Part shown: positions 1 through 11,247 of the stretch, in pieces
Numbering within the stretch: the first letter of the stretch is position 1
Layout of the letters: every line of letters starts with the position of its first letter
Assembly: GCF_030247195.1 (NCBI RefSeq)
Contig: NC_080672.1
Location: forward strand, 397,375,037-397,439,036
Length of the DNA stretch: 64,000 bases
Reading direction: 5' to 3'
Source of the DNA: Topomyia yanbarensis
Lineage: Eukaryota > Arthropoda > Insecta > Diptera > Culicidae
The notes under the pieces: generated by a model
Databases searched by the model: none
Seen by the model: only the letters and a program-made list of their open reading frames with translations
What the model was told of the DNA's origin: nothing
Position numbers and translations under genes: made by a program

Positions 1-209
1 AGGTACATATATGAAACAAGCACTTTCTGTCAGGTTGTTTCCGGCTTGAGCCGTTGCATGATCCGGATTCCTTCATGAAAACACAGGAATTTCTATGAAT
101 TTAAGGAATTGATCGCAAAAATCTTGTGTGTTCTGGTTGAAGCCATTAACGGAGTTTTAAAAGTTTGGAGTAGTTCCGAGAGCTCTATTGGAGATGTCGA
201 AGCATGTCT
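1..209. other. no gene recognised
   Basis: Ordinary AT-rich sequence with no open frame or repeat that I can support. Confidence 0.3.
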
Positions 210-545
210 ATAATAACTTAGATACCCCGTCATAGATCGTCCTAAGGGACCATCCATAGATGACGTATCATTTTTTAATGATTTTCATCACCCCGCTCCC
301 CCATCGTAGTATTTCGTCGCAAACCTCTAAATACCCTCCCCCTGGTAATTAGATAACTGGACAGTAACCTTCCCCACCCTTATTGCCCTTTACAAAAAAA
401 AGATGTTAGATGAAACGGGTAAGATTGTCGTGACATCGGGTCATCCCCTATTCCCCTTTAAAAAAGCTACGTAGCAAGACATGACGTCCTACCCCCCTGT
501 CGTCACACATCATCACAAAATATAAACCCCTCCCCTCTCCCATTG
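210..545. repeat. C-rich ATGACGT/GTCGTCAC dispersed repeat, degenerate copy
   Basis: This stretch is rich in runs of C (CCCCGCTCCCCC, CCCTCCCCCTGG) and carries GATGACGTAT, GCTACGTAGC and GTCGTCACACATCATCAC. The same words occur in reverse complement in the element at 55018-55776, which has GTGATGAAGTGTGACGAGG and ATGACGTAGC. I read it as a decayed, oppositely oriented relative of that element. Ends are approximate and no coding potential is visible. Confidence 0.4.
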
Positions 546-959
546 AATACTATATCATTAATGGATGGCCCCTAACGCTAATGATGGGACATCAAGAACG
601 CGTCAGGAATGGTTTCTGATAAAAAATTAGAAATTTTTGATTAAGTACGATGGGCAAGGTTGTTTGAAACTATGACCATTAAGCTTTCTATTTCCCCATG
701 AGTTAGTCGCCGATTTAACCTAATTTCCGGTTAAGTTATCGACGATTTATAAGTTTCTTAGAACATTACAAATACGACGTTCAATAATAGTAAATATATA
801 TATGCGGATTCTACTCGCCAGTGATTCGTTTTGCCATAGAAAGATATAACTCAATGCGTATAGTGCTACTTCAGATTCGAGACATTCTACTGTTCTTAGA
901 CGAGCCTAGTGTCTAGCTCGGGTGCCTAGAATTAAAAATCTTCGAGATCTTTGGTTGAT
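546..959. other. no gene recognised
   Basis: AT-rich sequence with no supported feature. Confidence 0.3.
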
Positions 960-1245
960 TCTTCGCATTAGCAAGTTGGGTTCGGATCAGGTTTTTGCAA
1001 TTTTAAATTTTCGGGTTCGGGTTTTCAAATTTTTAAATTCTCGAGGTCGGGTTGGGTTCGGGTTTTACAAAATTTTCATTCTCGGGTACCCGACCCGGGT
1101 TCGGGTTTTTAAGTTTTAAAATGTTCGGGCTCGGGTCGGGTTCGGGTTTTTCAAATTTTATAATTTCGGGCTTGGGTTGGGTTCAGGTTTTTCAATTTTC
1201 ATGCTCTCGGGTTCGTGTCGAGCTCGGGTTCGAAAAAATTGAAAT
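960..1245. repeat. degenerate GGGTTCGGGTTTT minisatellite
   Basis: The block is built from imperfect repeats of a unit around GGGTTCGGGTTTTCAAATTTT, with recurring CTCGGG and CGGGTCGGG interruptions spaced about 50-60 bp. Two overlapping frames read through it only because the unit has no stop in those frames, giving monotonous Gly/Phe/Arg-rich translations. I treat it as a tandem repeat and not as a gene. Confidence 0.7.
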
Positions 1246-2518
1246 CTGACCATCTCTAATTCTGACTCGGTTGTGTTGTTTGAACTGGAATTCCGCAAGA
1301 AACCAGTTAGAATTCCTGATGAGTTTGACTGGGTAATAGCCCCAGCTCAAATTCCGCTACCATTTTGTTGGCAACCAAAGGTGGCCAACAGCCCAGTCAA
1401 AAAGGGCAAGTTGCTGGTTAGCGGGGGGCTATTTGCCAACTCGGATGCGCTAATTGCCCTACAATTTGCCAGCAATTTGCTGGCAATTAGGGGGCTATTT
1501 TATATGCAACATTTGGGCGATTTGCCGCCGTCATTTTTTTGCCGCTCTACCCGCCCTTAAATCGCTCAGGGAACGCGCCATTTAATCGCCCTTAATTGCC
1601 TGATATGAAAATTAAAAATAATAATTATTTTCGGATTCACTATCAACTCACATAAATTTATCAGTACACTAGGTAATCACCACCAGACTATAGGAAGAAT
1701 CGATGGTGAAATTCGTATTGCACACCAAAACTTACCACAATCTGACTTTCATTTAGACTCAGAGATTTTGTTCCACTATACTTACACACAATTCCACAAT
1801 TTTCCACATTCGTTGGCCAAATTAAATGCACTAAACAAACAAAATACAAGCGGGAACACGCCAATTGTTTAAAAAAACAATTTTTAACTTAAGCCAAACA
1901 TGAACCGCCATGTTTGAAAAACGCAAAAAATAACCAGCCAGTCAGAAAATTTCTCTAAGTATTGAAATTGCCTTTAAATCGCATTCGCAAATTGCATTTG
2001 TTCCTAGGAGCAATTAGCACAGGCGAGTTGAGTCAAACGTCAAACTTTTTAAATCGCCTGACCATTTTCGTCCGCATTTTTTTTTGATAGGGAGAGTGGC
2101 GGCGAGATGCTGAGATGGGACTGGTAATATCAATAGCATGCGAGAAACTTGCTCGCAGGTATTCAAATGGAGCAGGTCAGAGTAAACGTATGTACTCCGA
2201 GAAGATTCGCTCGGTGTTCACTTAGACGTCATCCCTTTGATTTGCTGGAAGTAGGTTTCTCGCATATCGCATTCTAATGTCAGCTTCAATTAAAGCTCAA
2301 TCAGTACCAGCTCCACTTCAGATTCTTGCCAACACTGCTGCCTAGCTCAGCGTTTACTTGCTGTTCACTGGGATGCATCGCAGGGTTATAATATTTTACC
2401 TTGCTGTTATGTAAAGAAATTTGTACCAATCTGTACTTTTTTACAAAAATTTGTAATCTGAACCGTTCATAATCTGTACCAAAAATGCTTCAAAAATCTG
2501 CACCTTTCTAGATAAAGT
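1246..2518. other. no gene; AATTGCC-rich patch with small hairpin
   Basis: No recognisable gene. Between about 1423 and 1495 the phrase GGGGGCTATTT occurs twice and CTAATTGCC (1450-1458) pairs with GGCAATTAG (1482-1490) around a TTTGCCAGCAATTTGCTGGCAA palindrome, so a short hairpin can form. A 95-codon open frame over this patch resembles no family known to me. The remainder is AT-rich and featureless. Confidence 0.3.
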
Positions 2519-2590
2519 CAGTGGCGTCGCTAAGGGGGGGAGGGCGAAGGGGGCAGCCGCTTCGAGCGGTAAAATTTGGGGCGGCGTATA
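2519..2590. repeat. possible DNA-transposon end (CAGTGGCGTCGC + G-run)
   Basis: CAGTGGCGTCGCTAAGG followed by a G-run and AAAATTTGGGGCGG resembles the CAGTGGCGTAGCC-type ends of many insect cut-and-paste elements. I did not find the matching inverted end, so this is either a solo end or a decayed copy. Confidence 0.25.
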
Positions 2591-3191
2591 CTGCTCAACA
2601 TATTTTAATTATTTATTAGTGATAATCAAGTTTCATTAATCGCGATAAACGTTAAGCGCTTGTGAAACGTTTGAATTCATATTGCTTTGGCGCCTGTAGA
2701 AACTTAAGAGTGTTATCGATCAGAACGACAGATGTGATGGAGCAAAACAATATATATCTGAACTTGAACGTGACGATCTTAGCAAATGGAAACAGAAAAA
2801 AATCCTGGAGGGTATCTTCGTTTATTCATAACTTAATTATAATGACCTCTTTACTGAAGTTAAAAAAAAAAAATATAAAAAATGTAAAAAGGTAAAAGTG
2901 CAGTACACGTCCCACAAATAAGGAACCAGAAAAATCAGGTTTTTACTGCTATAATGAAAAGTAATGTGGTTGTTAATTTCTTTCTTATGCATATAAGCGT
3001 TTCATTCATAATTAAATCCCACACGTTATACGGCGTTTTGTTCATTTTCAATAACTTTTCCAAACTTTCGGGAATTTCCAACACTTGCATGATAAAAATG
3101 TAAATATTATTAGCAGTGGAATCTTTGTTACCACTGTTTATTCTCCACCGTTTCTTCAAAAAGTTTCATTGTAAAACAATCTTTGCAGAGT
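2591..3191. other. no gene recognised
   Basis: AT-rich sequence; the short open frames on both strands have no family resemblance. Confidence 0.3.
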
Positions 3192-3454
3192 AATTCTAGA
3201 GAAAATTTTCAATAGGACGTAAGTAACAATGATAGATTCTCTTTGAGGTCTTTCTCTTCTGTTCATTACTCGGCCATTTCAACATTTACTACTCTACTCT
3301 TTGCATAATATTGTAGTAAAAACCGTCGGCTTTCGATATGTACTGGAAAATTAGTACAAAGTGTTGTAATGACGTCGTAATAAACGAAAGAGAAAGTAAA
3401 CAAAGAGAGGCTCTCAATGTTACTTACGTCCTATTGAAAATTTTCTCTAGAATT
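3192..3454. mobile_element. MITE-like element with ~37-bp terminal inverted repeats
   Basis: The left end AATTCTAGAGAAAATTTTCA is repeated in inverted form at the right end, and the match continues through AATAGGACGTAAGTAACA with few differences. Subterminal TTCTCTTTG and CAAAGAGAGG also pair. The element is 263 bp with no coding capacity, as expected of a non-autonomous DNA transposon. I could not define a clean target-site duplication, so the superfamily is open. Confidence 0.6.
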
Positions 3455-3529
3455 TTGTTGTTACCAACTATGTATTAAACAAAATCAGACTTTCAATTTT
3501 TATTTGTTTTTTGGTTGCAATGGGTTGTG

Positions 3530-4245
3530 ACAACGCCGAGATCTTGGCCTTAACTCCTTTTACCTACCGTATTAATCAGTCTAATGCCGCAAAGGGTATC
3601 TGCTGTATCAATAAGTCGTCTCTAGCTCACTCGATTCATTGCCATTTGTCGCAAGCTTTGTCGAGCAAGAAGACTCCTCAGGTTCCCTTCATCTTGGTCG
3701 AGCCACCTTGCTAACTGTACCGACTAGTGCCAAGTTTTGAGAACCATTTTTACCGGGTTATCGTCCGCCATTAAGACGGCTCAACGTGTATATTTTGCAG
3801 TGTGAACGATGAATAGTTTTCCAAACAACTGTTGCAATTCGTGGTTCATATGCCATCTCCATATGCCGTCTTCCAACTGCTTCTGACCATGGATCCGTTC
3901 GAAAAGACCTCGTTGCAACTTTGCCTGCATAGCCCATCGGCCAATCGGTACAATGAACATTTTGTAGCTGGTTTGCTTCGTACCGTAGCGTATTTTGTTC
4001 GACCGAAAAACCGAGCATAAAGTACCTACCAGAAAACATCTCAGAATTTCTCTGCTGGTATGCTCATCGGTGGTCACCAATGTTCCTAAGCATACGAGCT
4101 CATCGAACATCTCGATATCGTGGCCATCAACCTTGTTTCTTCTTTCGAACCTCTTTCTCTCATGTACTTTGTTTTTGACGCATTTATTACCAGCCCAATT
4201 TATTTTGCTTAAACCTTTAGTTGGACGTTTGCCTCCGCCATCGTC
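3530..4245 (-). pseudogene. RTE-type non-LTR retrotransposon relic (C-terminal part of reverse transcriptase ORF)
   Basis: Minus-strand translation resembles the end of mosquito RTE-clade pol proteins. MFDELVCLGTLVTTDEHTSR sits near 4050-4112, followed by RSNKIRYGTKQTSYK, then RIHGQKQLEDGIWRWHMNHE. After a frame change near 3830 come DNPVKMVL (about 3745-3770) and, in another frame, RQMAMNRVS and RRLIDTADT (about 3575-3640). Frame changes and in-frame stops show it is dead. The catalytic FADD block and everything N-terminal to it are missing, as expected from 5' truncation or decay. A second relic of the same type lies at 34.1-34.5 kb. Family resemblance is recalled and was not searched. Confidence 0.6.
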
Positions 4246-5249
4246 TCCTTGATTTTTGCTGGACACAATTGCTTGCATACCTGAATTTTCACTGACTGAA
4301 GCACAGGGATCTGGAACGATCCACCCCATATATCGCAATAAAGGCTCTTCTCAGATAATACACCGTCAATCTCTACTTCCCAGGCGGGTACGTAGACAAA
4401 ATACTTTTTCGTACACGGTCGAGTGCTGTTTAGTTAGATTACGCGATATATCAATGACGGTTAATGGCTTGTCTTTGGTCCGGAAGTAGACCATCCAGGA
4501 GCCGGTTGTATTAGATATAATTTGTATCGAAAACTAGACTTATCGGTATTATTTTTGCCATCGGAGAAATATTCAAATCAACCTTCACTAAGCCTGAAAG
4601 GATGTCGGTCGCCGGAGACACCTTCCCATTAGTCAACACTACCATGCGGGCTTCAGTACCCGTGAAAGGAAAATTTTATAGTAGGGAACGGAAAATTAAT
4701 GCAATGAAATTCAAAAAAATGGAGTAATTGGTACTTAGCTGTGGAACATTTGTAGTATCTGTACACCCAAAACACGGCCGTAATACCTTTACGGTAATAA
4801 GAAAAAAATGCTATAATACCAAGTCGTTTAATACTAAAACGGACCCAACAAAAATTCCTTAAACGGCAATACCAACACATTCAAATCTTCTATGCATCGA
4901 ACTCATGTTCATCAATTCTTATACAATAAATATTAACGCGTCGGACTTTCTGGAAAAGTGTAGCACTTCGCTCGTCATTTTATTGTGCAAGTGAAACGAA
5001 CACAATCTGGATAAAGACCACAGTTTCGATTTTCTCTACACGACACATTCCGTATTTGAAGATCGGCTCACACTCGGCTAGCTTCAAAGCACAGTCAGAA
5101 AAAACCGACTCGGAATAGTGGTTGGGTATTTCGGTCGGAGTTAAAATGAACTTTTTTTTCCTATCATGGATGTCAACAGTAAGGTAGAGCCTGCACAAAA
5201 TATTAACAGTCCTTCCCGTCATGTGCGGAAAGCAAGACCTACAGTTTGG
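4246..5249. other. no gene recognised
   Basis: AT-rich sequence with only short open frames; nothing supportable. Confidence 0.3.
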
Positions 5250-5460
5250 ATCCACTTATCCGAACGAGGGTCCGGATCCAGACACTTGTCTAGATCTAAG
5301 CACCAAATCTGAGCGTGGTTCAGGTCCGAACCTTGTAAGGGGAAAATGCGATGGGCTAGATCCAGGGACTGGTCCATTTGCGGATACTGGTCCAGATTCG
5401 GGAACTGGTCCGGATCGGGAACTGTGTCGGATCCGGAAACAAGGCCGGGTTCGGAAACTG
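5250..5460. repeat. degenerate GGTCCGGA/GGGAACTGGTCC minisatellite
   Basis: Imperfect repeats of ACTGGTCCGGATTCGGGA-like units dominate the block (GGTCCGGATCCAGA, ACTGGTCCATTTGCGGA, ACTGGTCCAGATTCGGGA, ACTGGTCCGGATCGGGA). Both strands stay open and yield Gly/Pro/Ser/Asp-rich translations, which is the signature of a short tandem unit. Confidence 0.6.
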
Positions 5461-5656
5461 CCTAAATTTTTTATTTCACTATCCAACTTACCCTGCAAAA
5501 AATCCGTAATGCCGCCAATTTTGTCAATATTGGTGCAGATTCCAGCCTGAATTCGGGCAGAGCTCCGACTGGTTTGATTCGATACTAATACTATTATAGA
5601 AATCGACCGAATTATCCTACATACTAACAGAGCCTAAATTGACAGATACTGAAAAG

Positions 5657-5683
5657 TGTGTGTGTGTGTGTGTGTGTGTGTGA
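5657..5683. repeat. (GT)n microsatellite
   Basis: An uninterrupted run of about 12 GT dinucleotides. Confidence 0.9.
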
Positions 5684-6312
5684 TTGTGAGATGCACATAC
5701 ATGAACAGCTACCGAAATTCGTCACTACCTTTGCGGTAATATGCGGAGTTTAATACCGCAATGCGCAATTGCGTGGTCTGGCACCAAAAAAGGAATATAA
5801 CCTTACCAAAAAGTAATAGAAACATGCCCGTCACATTTTCGCTGAGCCGTCGGACATACAGCCCTGTTAACAAAGAATGTTTCCAAATACCCAACAGATA
5901 TTATCAGTGAATTTTCATTTTCACTTACACGCGGCATATCTGAACTACTTCGAGTCTTACTACCCACTCGGGAAAATGGCGTTCCGCCGGCCCTGTTTAA
6001 ATCCCATTTAAAAACTATTGTTTTTTGCATCCTAGATTGCATGATTCAATGATCGCAACTCAAAACTTCACTATCGCCCTTTTCACAAAAAAGCGTTGAT
6101 TTATTGAAAATCTTTTAAACAAGCAATTTTTCTGCACATTCGACTGACATTTCGTGCCTATCTAAAAAAATTTCGTTATACATTTTTAAGCATCGTATAG
6201 CTTTTATTTATTTTTTCAATCGGAATGGCAGCACGTCACGTTTTATTTCATTAAAAAACCTCTCTTACTACTATTAACAGCCAAGTTCCAAGTGAACAAC
6301 TGGTACTATGTA
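5684..6312. other. no gene recognised
   Basis: AT-rich sequence; a few short open frames without family resemblance. Confidence 0.3.
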
Positions 6313-7265
6313 CAGGGATGGGAATTATCATTCATTCGCATGATTCTTGGCGAATCCGTTCATTGCTTTGACAGCAGCCAGCCGTTCATTCACGATCCGA
6401 CTAAAACTCTCCAAAAGAACACAACTGAACGTAGGTAGAGAGGAACTTTCGAAGCTGTGAGCCAGGTAAAAGAATGACACGTACTATGTTGAATGAAGAA
6501 GATCGTGTTCTTCATTCGCGGATTGAATCGGAAGATTGTACTGTAAACATTCACAAGTGAATCAACTTTTAGTTCACAAATGAATGTGACATTGTATTCT
6601 CTGGTTGGGTTAGGTCAACTTTATAGTGTAAATGTATACTATAATCAATGTTGAGAAGTAGATTGCACTAGAATCCACTTGAAATTGATATTATGATATG
6701 CACGGAATCGTTTTAAGAAGTTATTTCCGGGCAAATGCATGCTTGTACATGGCATACATGAAAATTGTTCAATTATTAATTTCGTATTTTTCAAACAATC
6801 CATGTTACGGCTCCGCGGTTCGGTTTTCTGGTATGGCGGTGCAGGTAAATTCATTACTGCGTAGACAGCAGGGTGCATTTTAAAATGTTCCTTTTGAAAG
6901 TTTCGAGCATCAGCGGTGCTTGCTTATATTAGCAATTCTCAGCAATTCTGCTTTGAAGTAGAATTTTCTGTCCTCTTCCCGGATAACTTGCAACAGGATA
7001 TTTTTTTGAGTACAGCGTTGTTTCATTCCAAAAAATGTTTTTTTTTCACCAGCACATTGCAAACTCCTTACTCAACAATAAGAGATCACTTGGTGAAAAT
7101 TTCATAGGTCTATAAACAAGAACGACAAGTTTTTTTTTTATTAGAACGATCCGGTGAATGTTTTGAAATGAATCTTTGTGAATGAAAGAATGCATTCATT
7201 TGCGATCCTTTTTGCTTTCATTCAAAACACTACGTATGCGATAGAGAATGAATCATAGCCGGACG
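6313..7265. repeat. ATTCATTC-rich dispersed repeat, possible hAT-like element
   Basis: It opens with ACAGGGATGGGAATTATC, which resembles the CAGGGATGGGAA ends of hAT-type elements. Clusters of GAATGAATC/ATTCATTCG words lie at both ends (6340-6590 and 7155-7255) around a plain core. I did not find a matching inverted terminus, so both the class and the right boundary are tentative. Confidence 0.35.
7137..7142 (-). other. candidate polyadenylation signal for the methyltransferase gene
   Basis: AATAAA on the minus strand, 280 bp beyond the stop codon at 7422. It is the nearest canonical hexamer I noticed. In this AT-rich DNA it could occur by chance. Confidence 0.35.
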
Positions 7266-7421
7266 CTGTCACTTTTTTCAGTTTTGTGTTTTGCTTCTCG
7301 CTTTCGCATGAACGCGTAACTCTGCACAAGAAAGGTTGCCGAGATCGGGTTTCACAGTAAGAGCATGTTGGTGGATGATTTCAAATTGATCGTTTCGTGA
7401 AATGATTTTTCCCATGCCTGA

Positions 7422-8355
7422 CTATGTATTCCCTGAGGGGACAAACTTCCAAACACTGGCATGCGAAAATCCGTTGTTCTCGATGCAAACATTAGCTGGC
7501 AGCTGGTAGCATGCTAATTCAATCATATTCCTCAGGCGTGCCTCCGTCAGACCGTGCCTACCCGGATCACCGATATAGATCTGAAAGATACGATCATATG
7601 ATAAAGCGTAACAGTTCCGATCGTACTGTCTATATTTAGACTCGTACATCAACCCCGCTGGCAGCTAATTCAATAAGCCAAGGCTGCAACACGTCAGCAA
7701 TCTCAGCATCATAGAACAGATCACCTATCATCACTACGTCAAAATCGTCACATGGCTGGCCGATCATATTTCGATCGCTTATCTCCAGGTCGACCGAGTT
7801 GAGCTCCGCGTTGAGAAGTGCGGCCTGCAGAGCGGCTGTGAAATTGAGACGAAGGAAGAAAAAAACAAACAAATCAACGCTAATGAGTCAACAAAACTAA
7901 ACATTAATGCACGAACTTACTGGGATCAATGTCGTTGGCAGTTACGCGTTTAGCCCGGACCAGCCTCGCGGCTATCGCCGATGCTCCACACCCGCTGCCA
8001 ACGTCCAAAACTTGTTTTCCGGAAAATAACCGCTCATTATCCAGAATGAACCTGTTGCACATTTGAGGAAAACGTCTCTTCATTAAATCTGAAAAATTTC
8101 CTTCACATATCGTTTACGTGGGCTACCTACCTGGTCAGTGCTTGCCCTCCGGGCCAAAAAAATCCCCAAAATGGTTCGGTCGCGAAGCAAAAGTCGTCCC
8201 TGATCGGCTGATGATAAATGGCACATTCCTCCGTGATTAGATGCAGCGCAATCTCGGGCGCCATGTGGTGTCGTGAAATTCTCGTATTGCGCCATATTTC
8301 AGATCGCTCGGCGTAACTTACGCGGTCATCTGCGGGCAGAGTTGCGGGGTGTGGT
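7422..8355 (-). CDS. ETFBKMT: ETF-beta lysine methyltransferase-like (METTL20/ETFBKMT family), 4+ exons
   Basis: Seven-beta-strand SAM-dependent methyltransferase of the METTL20 type; family members trimethylate lysines on the beta subunit of electron transfer flavoprotein in mitochondria. Minus-strand exons: 8355(?)-8131, 8051-7921, 7835-7648 and 7580-7422. All three introns (79, 85 and 67 bp) have GT...AG ends and keep frame. Key blocks are MAPEIALHL, PFWGFFWPGGQALTR at the end of the first exon, the SAM motif DVGSGCGASA (about 7976-8005), ANDIDP, the catalytic-region DFDVVMIGDLFYD, IGDPGR, and VWKFVP just before the stop TAG (7422-7424). Order and spacing match the family. The weak point is the start. 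The first-exon frame is open back to a TAA at 8508-8510 without any ATG, so the N-terminus must come from splicing: an AG at 8356-8357, or an ATG exon at 8530-8506 joined to 8329. About 230 codons are visible; relatives are slightly longer. Confidence 0.88.
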
Positions 8356-8505
8356 CTGTCAATAAAAGGGGAACAAAACACGGTCACGCTCGAAGGGGTA
8401 GTAAGATGCAAACATACATGACTTGAGGGAGCTGCCGCTCTTATCGTTCGACTTGCTAATCTTGATTGAACCAGATATGAAAGGTGTGTTTCCTTTTCGA
8501 TATAC

Positions 8506-8530
8506 CATTACGCAAAACACGAATGTTCAT
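8506..8530 (-). CDS. candidate first coding exon of the methyltransferase
   Basis: Reading leftward from an ATG at 8530, eight codons plus one base (MNIRVLRN) end at a GTATAT donor. Joining to the AG before 8329 keeps the frame into DDRVSYAERSEIW. The short basic N-terminus would suit a mitochondrial protein. The donor and the start context are only moderate, so this is a hypothesis that competes with an acceptor at 8356. Confidence 0.2.
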
Positions 8531-10100
8531 GTGAGTAAATCGTTCGAGCGAGAGAACCCCCTATTTCCATGAATGAGCCGACTTGATAATGTGAAGTTCG
8601 CGGAATTCGACAATGCCGCCGGTGATAACGGATAGCCACATAATCAATGTTATCGCTCGCGCCAGCGTCCACGAGACGGCATATCGGTGAAACTTAATTC
8701 AACACATAATCGAATTTTGGAAAAAAAAGGTTGAAGAACTTGTCTTTGAATTTTAATGTGAAGTGTAGTAGATTGAGAGTTTGTTTTGAATAATCGATTT
8801 TTCTTATTTCATCGGATTACCAGAGTCCAGCCATCAAACGTTTTCGGCTGTAGTACGACACGAATGAAACTTAGTTTTTTTTTCTCGGCATCGTTTCACT
8901 TGCCAACAAAGAAAAACTTAATTCTTTTCGGTCTGGTTTGGCGCAGAATGATGGATGGATATTAGGCAATACACGCCGGAGAGCAATTTATTCAGCTCAT
9001 CGTCATTTCGAATGGCCAGCTTCAGCTGACGGGGGACAATCCTGTTCTTTTTGTTTCCACGGGGTGCGTTTCCTGCTAGCTCCATTATTTGGGCGGCGAG
9101 AAATTCTATTACGGCTGCAAGCTAGACGGATGCGTCAGCGTAGTAGCCCTTTCTCAGCAGACGGTGGATCCGGCCAACAGGAAACTGAAAACCGGGATTT
9201 TGGTTTTCTCTTCACATTTTCTCCTTTTATCGCATCCAGACATAGCGAGCATTTGTGTGGTGCAACCTATTTTAACACACGAATGATAACGCACTCGCAT
9301 ACGACCCCCGGTTTTGTTCTTGGTTCAGTTTATGTTCGAAACCAAATGGGTTGGTCATCGAATGAAATCAATTTACTTCCAACGTCAAAAAGAAAGCTTC
9401 GAACAAAAAACTGGTCATTATTTGCGTTTCTGTGCATGTAATTAGCGGGAATCAATCAGAAATGAGCTTCAGTCAGATGATTTAAAATCTTTTTTTTTCG
9501 TGTATGTATGCTAATTTCGACCGGTCGGAAATAAAAATAATGGATGGTGAAGGAAAAGATGTTCAAATTTAATTTTTGGTTAACGGTTTCATAGCGCTGA
9601 TAAAGGCTAATTAGTTTTCCAATGAAAATGTTCTCGGGGTGGGATATTTTTGTTCCAATTAGTCCTCGTTACTAGCACGGATAAACTAATTAATAATTAG
9701 TCTACGTAGCCGGCTGAATCCTAATAATTATCTTTGTTCCCGATGTTGAAATGTAGTCTCCGGCTATCCAACAAGGTTAACTAATAGAAACCGACCAAGA
9801 TCACAAATATTTCTGTTCAAGGTTTGCTGTTCGGTGCATAAAATTAGCGGGAACCAATCACAAACAAGCTGCGGTCGGGTGTTTTAAAATCGGTTTTTTT
9901 CCATATGTATGCTTTTTTCCACCAATCGGAAATGAAAATGATGGCCTCTGCTAGTAGCACGGAACGACAACAAACTGATTCATTCACCGGCCATTTACAG
10001 CTGACAAATATTTCCTTTTCGGTATTGTACAGCCCTCCGTAGGACCCAAGCAGCCAAATGCGAATTATTATAGAAACAAATCATCAAGTGTACGGTTGGT
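8531..10100. other. no gene recognised
   Basis: One 167-codon open frame (8938-9441, plus strand, no ATG at its start) has normal-looking composition but no recognisable motif. ATTAGCGGGAATCAATCAGAAA (9443-9464) and ATTAGCGGGAACCAATCACAAA (9843-9864) are similar, so a short duplication or dispersed repeat is present. Otherwise nothing. Confidence 0.3.
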
Positions 10101-10126
10101 GCAGTTTTTTCGTTATTAACCCATTA

Positions 10127-10612
10127 TGTCTGTTTGCGCCTATGTCCAATTTCTTATCAACACAGTAATAGGGGTTCACTGTACCCAAAACATAAGTGCC
10201 ATCGGCATACCCTTTAGATCAGATTGATTCAGCGTAGTGGTAGTGAGGATATTTTGCCTTTCTGTCAGTCATATATCGTCGTCAGTATGTGTTTCCGGTC
10301 AGAAAAGGGTTTCCGGTTGAACTAATCTACAGTCATTAAAGGGTACAGCAGGACTATAAAAGCCTAGCTCACAGCAGTTCAGGCACGTTCTGACGTTTAC
10401 ACTTTATCGTTAGTTAGTCAATACTGCTTGTTAATCACATGTTCTTTACGTTAATGTATTGTACGTTTAAGTTGGTTCGTGAATACATGTTAGTCGTAAA
10501 TTATCAATTATTAATTCGTATTATAATGTGTTCGCTAGTCCGCCAGTTATCGTTTAGTCCGTCCAATAAACCGTTATAGTGAAAATCGTACCCGCGAGTT
10601 TTTCTCCGCCAT
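10127..10612 (+). repeat. possible solo LTR-like promoter/terminator block
   Basis: Within about 500 bp there is a TATA box (TATAAAAG, 10355-10362), about 200 bp of transcribed-looking sequence, an AATAAA (10565-10570), and then ATGACCGAACAG opening a 17-codon frame that stops. A TATA box followed by a polyadenylation signal at this distance is what an LTR (R region) looks like. I could not identify paired LTRs, a primer-binding site or target duplication, so a decayed solo LTR or a small host promoter are both possible. Confidence 0.3.
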
Positions 10613-10682
10613 GACCGAACAGTTGCCTAGTCAAGACAGGTCCGACACCTCCACAGACGCTTGAATGTGCGTTAACAATGTC

Positions 10683-11045
10683 CTAGCGTATGAAATTTCA
10701 TACGCAAAAACAACGCATTTCTCCATCATACTTGTTATACAATAAAGGCGTTTTCAAACTTCTGGTCTTCTGTGAACGTTAATTAATACCCTATAATCAA
10801 TAATATTTTTTTTATAAAATTCCATAGTGTTTTCAAATGTCAAAGTTGGACGAAATTCAAACCAAAATATGAACAATACATATTATTAATTTTCTCTTCT
10901 AAATCACTAATTCTTGTTTCGGATTGTGAACGAATGGCCATGAGAGGTGTGAAAGATGTGGCTCAATGCGAAAAAATGGAAGAAATTGGTGAAACAATTG
11001 CGAAAATTCTGCTGGTAGTTCAAGGTATGAAATTTCATACGCTAG
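10683..11045. mobile_element. TIR element whose ends are themselves palindromic
   Basis: Left end CTAGCGTATGAAATTTCATA is mirrored by the right end TATGAAATTTCATACGCTAG. The core GTATGAAATTTCATAC is a palindrome on its own, so each end can fold on itself as well as pair with the other. The 363-bp element includes a 40-codon open frame near 10933-11050 of unknown meaning. No clear target duplication was seen. Confidence 0.5.
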
Positions 11046-11247
11046 TGCACTAATAGTTACATTCCTACCCTAGTAACAATTGAGGTTTTATGGTAGTTTT
11101 TTAGCCTCTCATAAAACTTAGGTTGCACTTGTAGCATGCTATAAAACTTCAATTGTTACTTGGGTATTATACTCTTATTATACTTAGTACGTATCCCACG
11201 ACTTCCACGAAAGTCGACGCTGACACACTTTATACAAAAAAGTATAA
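11046..11247. other. no gene; short inverted TTTTATAG motifs
   Basis: Contains ATTGAGGTTTTATGG and CATAAAACTTAGG/ATAAAACTTCAAT-type inverted words, probably repeat debris. No gene. Confidence 0.2.

Noticed and set aside
922..1249. Two overlapping Gly/Phe-rich ORFs
   Set aside because: Both read the GGGTTCGGGTTTT minisatellite in different frames.
5221..5550. 109-codon Gly/Pro/Asp-rich ORF
   Set aside because: Product of the GGTCCGGA tandem repeat; the opposite strand is equally open.
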